A DNA stretch of 18,023 nucleotides, from contig JAEDIZ010000038.1 in the NCBI GenBank assembly GCA_016296635.1, positions 1-18,023 of the forward strand. The letters run 5' to 3'. The notes beneath the pieces were generated by a model. The model saw only the letters and a list, made by a program, of their open reading frames with translations, did not search any database and was not told the DNA's origin. Position 1 is the stretch's first letter. Every line of letters starts with the position of its first letter. Shown here piece by piece: positions 6,799 through 14,100 of this stretch. The position numbers were made by a program, and so were the translations under genes. Origin of the DNA: Oscillospiraceae bacterium (lineage in GTDB: Bacteria > Bacillota > Clostridia > Oscillospirales > Oscillospiraceae).

Positions 6799-7746
6799 AT
6801 GGAAGTTCGCGAGCAGCGAAAAGCGATAAGATTAGAGAAGCGTAGCCTCACCTGGAAAAATATCTGGAAGCACCGTGAGTTTTATGTTTTGCTGATTCCT
6901 GCAATTGTTTTTGCCTTTATTTTCCAGTATATTCCCATGTACGGCATCACGATGGCGTTTAAAAATGTAAAACTTGGCCAGGGTTATGGGGGCACATGGG
7001 TAGGACTTGCAAACTTCAAGCGTATTTTTGCAACGAATCAGTTTTGGAAGATTGTTCGTAATACGCTGACGATCAATTTCAGTGTGTTGCTTGTAACGGT
7101 GCCTGTTCCCATCATTCTGGCGGTGCTGCTGCACAATTGCCCGTTCCAGGGCATCAAAAAGTTCACGCAAACATCGACCTACCTGCCGTACCTGGTCTCG
7201 ATGGTGGTTGTTGTCAGCCTGATGAACGTGTTTTGCAACGGTGAGTTTGGACTCATAAACATTCTCCTGTCCAAGATGGGAAAAGATCGGATTGCTTTCT
7301 TCGGTGACCCCGACTGGGTGATTCCCCTTTATGTGATTTCCGCTCTGTGGCAGAGCTCAGGATACAATGCGATCATCTACCTTGCAGCGCTAACTTCCAT
7401 CGATCACTCTGTGCTGGAAGCGTCCAAAATCGACGGCGCCTCCAAGCTGAAAAAGATATGGTACATCGATCTTCCTATGATCAAACCGACCATCGTAACC
7501 ATGCTGCTATTGAACCTTGGCAGGATTATGACGCTGTCCTCGGTAGACAAGATCCTGCTGATGCAGACACCGCTGAATATTTCTGTGGCCGAAACTTTAG
7601 GAACGTATGTATACAAAACCGGCGTGGTAAACGCACAGTATGGTTTCTCCACGGCGGTGGGCCTCCTGAATAATGTTTGCAATCTGATTATTCTCTTTAC
7701 GGCAAACTGGCTGTCGAAGAAGATTGCAAAAATGTCGATGTTCTAA
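6799..7746 (+). CDS. lplB: CUT1 sugar ABC transporter permease, LplB type
   Basis: 315 residues; the ATG at 6799 follows AAAGGAAGT (6782-6790). It is an inner-membrane permease of the carbohydrate uptake transporter 1 family, close to the LplB group that imports complex or oligomeric sugars in Gram-positive bacteria. About six hydrophobic segments are visible, the first at residues 28-45. The cytoplasmic EAA loop that docks on the ATPase is at 207-226, EASKIDGASKLKKIWYIDLP. It is the first gene of an operon with a second permease and a lipoprotein binding protein. The symbol reflects family likeness only; the substrate is inferred from context to be an N-acetyl amino sugar glycan fragment. 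Confidence 0.9.
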   Translation: MEVREQRKAIRLEKRSLTWKNIWKHREFYVLLIPAIVFAFIFQYIPMYGITMAFKNVKLGQGYGGTWVGLANFKRIFATNQFWKIVRNTLTINFSVLLVTVPVPIILAVLLHNCPFQGIKKFTQTSTYLPYLVSMVVVVSLMNVFCNGEFGLINILLSKMGKDRIAFFGDPDWVIPLYVISALWQSSGYNAIIYLAALTSIDHSVLEASKIDGASKLKKIWYIDLPMIKPTIVTMLLLNLGRIMTLSSVDKILLMQTPLNISVAETLGTYVYKTGVVNAQYGFSTAVGLLNNVCNLIILFTANWLSKKIAKMSMF

Positions 7747-7767
7747 AGGTGGTGCAACAAGACGTCA

Positions 7768-8667
7768 ATGAAGAAACAGAAAACGAATCGAATCAAATCC
7801 GGCAATCGTCTCACCGACGTGAGTATTACAGTGCTGCTGATTCTGCTGGCGCTTGTTGCCCTGTATCCGCTGTACTATACGGTCATTGCATCCATCAGCA
7901 ATCCGGGATATATCGCGAAAGGGCAGGTAGTTTTTTTCCCGAAGGGGATAACGACACTGGCGTACGAGGCACTTTTTTCTGAAAAGCGGATCTGGATCGG
8001 CTATCGAAACTCGATTTTTTATACCCTTGCCTTTACACTGCTGAACTTGTGCGTCACAATTCCCTGCGCCTATGCATTGTCGAGGCCGACGCTCCCCGGC
8101 AAACGCGGGCTCTTCCTTTTTTTTACGATCACCATGTATTTCACCGGTGGTACAGTTCCGACCTACCTGCTGATGAATAAGCTGAAGCTCATCAATACAG
8201 CATGGATTATGATTCTCCCACACGGAATCTCGGCAACAAATCTGATTATCTGCCGCAACTATTTCTCGGATAATATCCCGGAATCCCTCTACGAATCGGC
8301 GCTGATCGACGGCGCAAATCTTTTCAAATTCTTTTCACAGTTTGTTATTCCACTCTCAAAGCCGATTATTTCTGTTATGTCCCTGTATTTTTCCATCGCA
8401 AAATGGAATTCCTATTTTGAACCGATGATCTACATTCAGGACAACAACAAACAGTCGTTACAGGTTATCATCAGAAGTATCACTGCTTCTCTTGACACCA
8501 GTATGACAGAACTGATGGACCCGGAAATGCTCAACGAAGTCATGCAGCAGCAACAGCTTCTGAAATATGCGGTTGTGATCGTTGCTGCACTGCCGTTGAT
8601 GCTCCTTTACCCGTTTATTCAGCGCTATCTGATTTCCGGCACCATGGTCGGTGCAGTCAAAGAGTGA
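7768..8667 (+). CDS. lplC: CUT1 sugar ABC transporter permease, LplC/YesQ type
   Basis: 299 residues, starting 21 bp after the first permease and preceded by AAGGTGG (7746-7752), which is somewhat far from the start. It is the second membrane subunit of the importer. The N-terminal membrane segment lies at about 18-40 (SITVLLILLALVALYPLYY). The EAA loop at about 174-200 reads ESALIDGANLF followed by FVIPLSKPI, the pattern of LplC-type CUT1 permeases. It probably forms a heterodimer with the LplB-type protein. No ATP-binding subunit is encoded nearby; many Firmicutes CUT1 importers share one multitask ATPase (MsmX type) encoded elsewhere. The symbol is by family likeness. Confidence 0.9.
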   Translation: MKKQKTNRIKSGNRLTDVSITVLLILLALVALYPLYYTVIASISNPGYIAKGQVVFFPKGITTLAYEALFSEKRIWIGYRNSIFYTLAFTLLNLCVTIPCAYALSRPTLPGKRGLFLFFTITMYFTGGTVPTYLLMNKLKLINTAWIMILPHGISATNLIICRNYFSDNIPESLYESALIDGANLFKFFSQFVIPLSKPIISVMSLYFSIAKWNSYFEPMIYIQDNNKQSLQVIIRSITASLDTSMTELMDPEMLNEVMQQQQLLKYAVVIVAALPLMLLYPFIQRYLISGTMVGAVKE

Positions 8668-8716
8668 CGATCTGCGCGATATGCAGTTCATCATAAAAAA
8701 TGAAGGAGGAAATACA

Positions 8717-10462
8717 ATGACCAGGATGCATCTCAGAAGAATCGTTTGCCTCGTCCTCGCTGTTCTCATGCTGACCGTTGCCTTTGCAGGCTGCGCGAAG
8801 ACGACTACCGCGGAGGAAAGTAAGGAACAGACAACGGAACCCACTCCCCCGGCAGCCACTGAAAAGGAAGAGGAAAAACCTGCCGAACAGACACCGGAGC
8901 AGGTTGAAGATACCACCGGCGTGACCTTCCCGCTGGCTGAGCCCTATACCATCAAGATGATGTTCAAGGGCAATGCAGACTACGATTTGCTTGAGAAGAA
9001 CGAGTTCTACAAGCAGCTGTGCGAAGAGACCAATGTATACATCGAGTGGATCAACCTCGGTGATGAACCCATGACCACGCTGAATGCGATGCTGGCCGCA
9101 GGCACCGAAGGCGATGTCATTTTCGGCGGCGTTCTGAATGACTCTACTCTGACGGAGTTGGCGTATGGCGGTTTCCTGCTTCCTATCGAAGAGTATATCA
9201 CTGATGAGAACATCATGCCAAACTACGTCACCCGCGGCCTTGCCGAAGTACCCAGCGCAGTCGGAAACATGACCTTACCTGACGGCCATATTTACTCTGT
9301 TGCAAGATTCGACAGCAACCCTGCTGCCTATTTGGAGTCTCCCCTGTATGTCAACAAAGACTGGATTGCGCAGGCAGGCCTGGACAACGTTGACACCATT
9401 GAAAAGTTCGAGGAGTACCTGATCTACGTTCGCGATCACGATATGAACGGTGACGGCAACCCCAATGACGAAGTTCCCATGCTGCTGGCTACCAGCAGCG
9501 CCAATCCTTACGCAACTATTCAGGCAATGCTGGGCTGGTGGGGCATGCCCACCAAGGATTCCGCCTTGGATTCCTATGTTGTCGTCACGGACGGCAAGGT
9601 TGAGTTGGCTCCCACTATGGATGCTTACAAGGAAGCAATCAGCACAATCAGCCGCTGGTATCAGGAAGGCCTGATCTGGAGTGAGCTGTACACCGCCAAC
9701 AAGGACAGCTTCAATGCCCGCCTGGACAATGACGTGGCATGCTGGGGTGCAACGATGGTGCAAAAGCCCACTCCGTCCACTACATATTATAAGGACCTCG
9801 AATGCGTTCTGTATCCCTCCATTGAAGGATACACGCCCCGTGCTTATTACAACTGCGGCTTCAACGGTTACAAGAACACGTTCACTTTGACGAAAAAGTG
9901 CGAAAAGCCCGAAGTAGTTCTGGCATGGCTGGACAAGTTCTACTCTTTGCAGGGCACTCGTGATTGCCTGTATGGTCCGGTCAGCACTTGGACCGAGGGT
10001 ACTGCTTATCCAAGATATGAGATCGACGCCGAAGGTAAGATCACTGAATTCTCTCTGGATAAAGAACAGGCCGAGTACAACAACACCAACTATCCTACAT
10101 TCTATTCCATGTGGGGTTCGTACATCTTCCTGCGCAGTGCTGAGGATTATAACACTGGAGCCATTGGCATCAACGAAGCTACTCAGAAGCTGAGAGATGC
10201 ATACGGACTCTACCAGGATATCTGCAATAAGGAAATTTGGCCTCGTCCGTACTACACCAGTGAGGACAGTGAACAGATCGCATTCCTGCGTACCGATGTT
10301 TTTGGAATTATCACCGAATACGAAGCACAGTGGGTAACCGGCCAGGCTGACATTAATGCTGACTGGGATTCCTTCCAGAGTCAGTTGACGGCTGCTGGTG
10401 CAGATCAGCTTGTGCAGCTGCTGCAGAATGCTTACGATAACTACTTGGCGGCAAACTCCTGA
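8717..10462 (+). CDS. sugar ABC transporter substrate-binding lipoprotein
   Basis: 581 residues. The ATG at 8717 is chosen over the frame's earlier ATG because AAGGAGG (8703-8709) precedes it and a lipoprotein signal then starts the protein: charged MTRMHLRR, hydrophobic core 9-22 and lipobox FAGC with the lipidated Cys at residue 26. A Thr/Glu/Pro-rich linker (about 27-70) tethers the binding domain outside the membrane. The size (over 500 residues) and the acidic loop DHDMNGDGNPNDE near residues 240-252, which looks like a calcium-binding loop, match binding proteins of LplB/LplC-type transporters. It lies 49 bp behind the second permease in one operon. It would capture the oligosaccharide and deliver it to the permeases. 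Confidence 0.9.
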   Translation: MTRMHLRRIVCLVLAVLMLTVAFAGCAKTTTAEESKEQTTEPTPPAATEKEEEKPAEQTPEQVEDTTGVTFPLAEPYTIKMMFKGNADYDLLEKNEFYKQLCEETNVYIEWINLGDEPMTTLNAMLAAGTEGDVIFGGVLNDSTLTELAYGGFLLPIEEYITDENIMPNYVTRGLAEVPSAVGNMTLPDGHIYSVARFDSNPAAYLESPLYVNKDWIAQAGLDNVDTIEKFEEYLIYVRDHDMNGDGNPNDEVPMLLATSSANPYATIQAMLGWWGMPTKDSALDSYVVVTDGKVELAPTMDAYKEAISTISRWYQEGLIWSELYTANKDSFNARLDNDVACWGATMVQKPTPSTTYYKDLECVLYPSIEGYTPRAYYNCGFNGYKNTFTLTKKCEKPEVVLAWLDKFYSLQGTRDCLYGPVSTWTEGTAYPRYEIDAEGKITEFSLDKEQAEYNNTNYPTFYSMWGSYIFLRSAEDYNTGAIGINEATQKLRDAYGLYQDICNKEIWPRPYYTSEDSEQIAFLRTDVFGIITEYEAQWVTGQADINADWDSFQSQLTAAGADQLVQLLQNAYDNYLAANS

Positions 10463-10507
10463 TCGAAAGCACTCGGTTTGTATCCCTGTCAACAAGACAG
10501 ATGCCTT

Positions 10508-10758
10508 ATGACTTCCCGGCAGCACCTGGATATCCGGACCATCACCATAGGTATTCCCCTGCTTGCCCGGCGCGGGCCACGGTCTCCGCGCCGGGTAAGC
10601 AGGCGGGTGACATGGCGGTGTTTGGCGAATTGCTTGGCGAAGCTCAGGTGATGCCGATGCATGGGAAGCGCGCCAAGACTTTCATCGCCAGAGGCAGCAG
10701 AATTCCGCCCCCGTGCGGAGCCCGAAAAACTGAAGAAGAAATGGAGCGGTTTTATGTC
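10508..10758 (+). pseudogene. remnant of a UPF0210 (DUF711/PFL family) gene with a large internal deletion
   Basis: Starting at ATG 10508, a short frame reads HLDIRTITIGIPLLA (codons 6-20), which matches the family's conserved N-terminal 'DIRTITMGISLLDC' box. A different frame from about 10588 reads APGKQAGDMAVFGELLGEAQ and continues with VMPMHGKRAKTFIARGSRIP. This matches the conserved C-terminal end of the same family, normally more than 400 residues away. The two scraps are out of frame with each other and meet at a 15-bp hairpin (10561-10600), so the middle of the gene has been lost and no product is expected. I base the match on remembered family motifs. Base composition is GC-rich like 1-2241 and unlike the transporter genes just upstream. 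Confidence 0.65.
10561..10600. repeat. 15-bp GC-rich inverted repeat at the UPF0210 deletion joint
   Basis: The arm 10561-10575 pairs with 10586-10600 (core CCCGGCGCGG/CCGCGCCGGG) with a single G-T wobble, around a ten-base loop. No T-run follows on either strand, so it is a poor terminator. The left arm overlaps the N-terminal scrap of the broken gene and the right arm overlaps the C-terminal scrap, which places the hairpin exactly at the deletion joint. Confidence 0.75.
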
Positions 10759-11035
10759 TGAATTGATGGAAATCTGTATGATCGTGGCTTTCGGGTTCTC
10801 CTGGCCCATGAACGTCATCAAGTCCTATAAAGCCCGCACCACCAAGGGAAAAAGTCTGGCCTTCCTGGTGCTGATCTTCTTCGGCTATATCTGCGGCATT
10901 GCCTCCAAGCTGCTGGCGTCCAGCTTCAAGTGGTACGTTCTGTTCTTCTACGTGCTGAACTTTCTCATGGTCGGCGCAGATCTGGTGCTGTACTACCGCA
11001 ACTACAAGCTGGATAAAAAAGCAGGCGTGCTGTAA
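10754..11035 (+). CDS. small PQ-loop (SemiSWEET-like) membrane protein
   Basis: 93 residues; ATG 10754 follows GGAGCGG (10743-10749). An upstream in-frame ATG at 10661 would add 31 residues that lie over the UPF0210 remnant and look non-coding in this frame, so it is not used. Three hydrophobic helices are visible (about 5-20, 35-53 and 58-78). The first ends in FSWPMNVIKSYKARTTKGKS, the PQ-loop signature pattern with Pro-Met replacing Pro-Gln, followed by LAFLVLIFFGYICGIASKLL. Single three-helix PQ-loop proteins of about 90 residues pair up to form small sugar or solute transporters in bacteria (SemiSWEET). The substrate here is unknown. The GC-rich codon choice (CTG, GCC, AAG) differs from the flanking transporter and surface-protein genes. 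Confidence 0.75.
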   Translation: MSELMEICMIVAFGFSWPMNVIKSYKARTTKGKSLAFLVLIFFGYICGIASKLLASSFKWYVLFFYVLNFLMVGADLVLYYRNYKLDKKAGVL

Positions 11036-11093
11036 TCATATAGGCAGGGTCTGTTGTAAGATGTGGTAATCGCCCTCTTTAAAAGTTATAAAC

Positions 11094-11132
11094 AGCGGGA
11101 GAAATTACGAAAAATGCGTTGTTTCTCCCGCT
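11094..11132. repeat. 11-bp inverted repeat upstream of the surface-protein gene
   Basis: AGCGGGAGAAA (11094-11104) pairs perfectly with TTTCTCCCGCT (11122-11132) around a 17-base loop. It lies between the PQ-loop gene and the surface-protein gene and may end the former's transcript, although AAAATATT rather than a T-run follows. It could instead be a leader hairpin of the surface-protein gene. I see no convincing promoter in 11036-11195. Confidence 0.6.
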
Positions 11133-11195
11133 AAAATATTAGGTCAAATTTCTCAAAAGTCTATTTACCACCGGTCCGTAGAAAGGAGCGATACC

Positions 11196-14100
11196 GTGAA
11201 AAAACGAATCCTAACCCGACTCATTTCTGGCGCATTGGTATTGTCACTTTTTGGTTCCATGCTTCCTTGCTCTGCGTTGGAGGAGCAGCAGCCTGCGGCT
11301 ACAGTACCAAAATGGGAATTCTTCTCTGATGATTATGAAAACTACACTGCCGGGACAGATGCTTTCTGGAATGCCGACACAGATCATTATGCGTATAATG
11401 CTTCTTACCATGGAACAGCCGGCTCTGAAAACTATGCTTCCTACGATATTGTCGAGGAAAGCGGAAACCAGTATTTATCTTTGTCCTCCCACGGTACAAC
11501 GGGAGCAAGAATGGTTGCGAATCTGGATATCACCGGCGGCTATACGGCCCGGTTTGATTATTACCATGTATTGGACGAGGATTCGACCTGTCCGCAGCAT
11601 GTTGCCTTCAATATGCTGGAGGGCTACGCTTTTCCCAATAATAAGACTATTCTGATGTATCTGGTTCACAACGGTGTTCGGATTACGGATAATACATCCG
11701 GGACAAATGTCCATGCGTACGTGAAGAATGCGCAGGGTGGAAATCTGTTGATGGAGTCCAACACCTGGTATACCGTGGAGATGCGCATTTCAGAAGGCCT
11801 TGCAACGCTGAAGGTCTGGCCGAAGGGCACGGAGGAACCGGAGATGGGCGAAGCTGGAACGGTAAGCCTTGCCTCTGCTGCTCTGACTGCTGAAGCCATT
11901 GCGGCAAAGAAAGATTTCAGAATGCTGTTGACCAACGGCAGTGCAGTTCCCACCGGAACAAATGATGTTCGCACGATCCGCATGGATAATCTTTCTCTCA
12001 CGAAGGAAATTACCCTTGCCTTGGAGGACCTTGTTGTGGGTGTGGATGCATTGGAGGTGCCGCAAAAGCTGTGCTTCTCCACCCAGTCGACCCAGTCCCC
12101 TGCTCCTGAGCTGAAGTGGGTTTCTTCCAACGATAGCATTGCTGCTGTGGAAAACGGAGCTGTGGTCTTCCATAAAGTGGGCGCCGTAAACATCACGGCC
12201 ACCGTTCTGAATCATGACGGTTCGGAAACGGAGATTTCAGCTTCCTGCAAGGCAATCTGCGATGACGGAAGCAACTACAATTTCTTCTATGAGGATTTTG
12301 AGATATATTCAGTTGGGACGGATACTTTCTGGAATGCCGACACAGATCATTATGATTATATAGCTTCTTACCATGGAACAGCCGGCTCTGAAAACTATGC
12401 TTCCTACGATATTGTCGAGGAAAGCGGAAACCAGTATTTATCTTTGTCCTCCCACGGTACAACGGGAGCAAGAATGGTTGCGAATCTGGATATCACCGGC
12501 GGCTATACGGCCCGGTTTGATTATTACCATGTATTGGACGAGGATTCGACCTGTCCGCAGCATGTTGCCTTCAATATGCTGGAGGGCTACGCTTTTCCCA
12601 ATAATAAGACTATTCTGATGTATCTGGTTCACAACGGTGTTCGGATTACGGATAATACATCCGGGACAAATGTCCATGCGTACGTGAAGAATGCGCAGGG
12701 TGGAAATCTGTTGATGGAGTCCAACACCTGGTATACCGTGGAGATGCGCATTTCAGAAGGCCTTGCAACGCTGAAGGTCTGGCCGAAGGGCACGGAGGAA
12801 CCGGAGATGGGCGAAGCTGGAACGGCAAGCCTTGCCTCTGATGCTCTGACTGTTGAAGCCATTGCGGCAAAGAAGGATTTCAGAATGCTGTTGACCAACG
12901 GCAGTGCGGTTCCCACCGGAACAAATAATGTTCGTACGATCCGCATGGATGAGCTGCGCTTTTTCGGCAAGGTCGATATGGCACTGGATGCAGTCACTGT
13001 TGATGAGAGTGAAATCGGAACAACCCGGAAAATCAGCCTTATTATGACTCCCGACTACGTTTCTCCGGAGTGCGTCTGGACTACCTCGGATGACAGTGTG
13101 GTTACTGTTTCTGAGGACGGCACATTGACCTTCCATGCAAAGGGCGCGGCAACTGTTACAGCGCAGGCAAAACACATGGATGGCACACTGAGCTATCTGA
13201 AAACCAGTTGTACTGTAACGGTGGGCGACTATGTCGTCCCGCTTCGAGTGCTTTCGATTGGCAACTCCTTCAGCAGAGATTCCATGTATTATCTCGCAGA
13301 TTTGGCAGAAGCGTGTGGAAAGAACACGGAAATCGGTTATCTGCATGTGGATAGCTGCACGCTGAGAATGCACGCGGACAATGCGGCCAATGACAGCGCG
13401 GCATACGCCTACTGGCGCACGAACGGCGCAGGTGAGCTGACCTATCAGGGCTCAGCATCCATGTCTTCTGCACTGTCCGATCGGGATTGGGATGTTGTGG
13501 TTCTACAGCAGAACTCCCTGCAGGCAGGCTTTGCCGGTACCTATAACAGTGACCTGGACTATCTCACGGACTATATCCATGCAAATACTTCCCCGGATAC
13601 CAAGCTCTATTGGAACATGGTCTGGACGTATCAGGAAGGCGATTCCAGATTGAACGAGAACTATGGAGGTTCCCGGGCGGCGCAGTACAATGCGATGATT
13701 GACTGCATGAACGAGTATATCACCGGGAACGATGCCTTTGACGGCGTGATTCCCACGGGTGCGGCGATCCGCTATGCCAGTGAATCTGCACTGGGAGACG
13801 GAATGTACCGGGACGGTTTCCATCTGAGTACAAGAAGAGGCCGCCTGACAGCAGCTATGACATGGCTGAAGTATCTGTTCCCGGATGCGGAGCTGTCTTC
13901 TCTGACAGCTGCCGGATTGGATGCCATCTTGAATGACGATGAGAGCAAGGTGACAAACGTCGACCAGAGAGATACGGCCTATGCCAATAACGACGCCAAT
14001 CTGGCGATCCTTCGTACTGCAGTCACTACGGCGCTTACTGAGGCGGCATCGGAGAATGGGCTGCAGAAGCTTGCCACAGAGCCGATGACAAAGTCCCAGA

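Noticed and set aside
9275..10525. Minus-strand open frame of 416 codons
   Set aside because: Antisense to the clearly real binding-lipoprotein gene, with no ribosome binding site or family likeness.
10463..10753. Structured RNA or riboswitch upstream of the PQ-loop gene
   Set aside because: The hairpin-rich, GC-rich look suggested it, but no cobalamin, TPP, lysine or FMN core motifs were found, and two protein-family scraps explain the sequence better.
11036..11195. Fourth copy of the AGAGTTTGT direct repeat before the surface-protein gene
   Set aside because: No half-site with 21-bp spacing is present on either strand.
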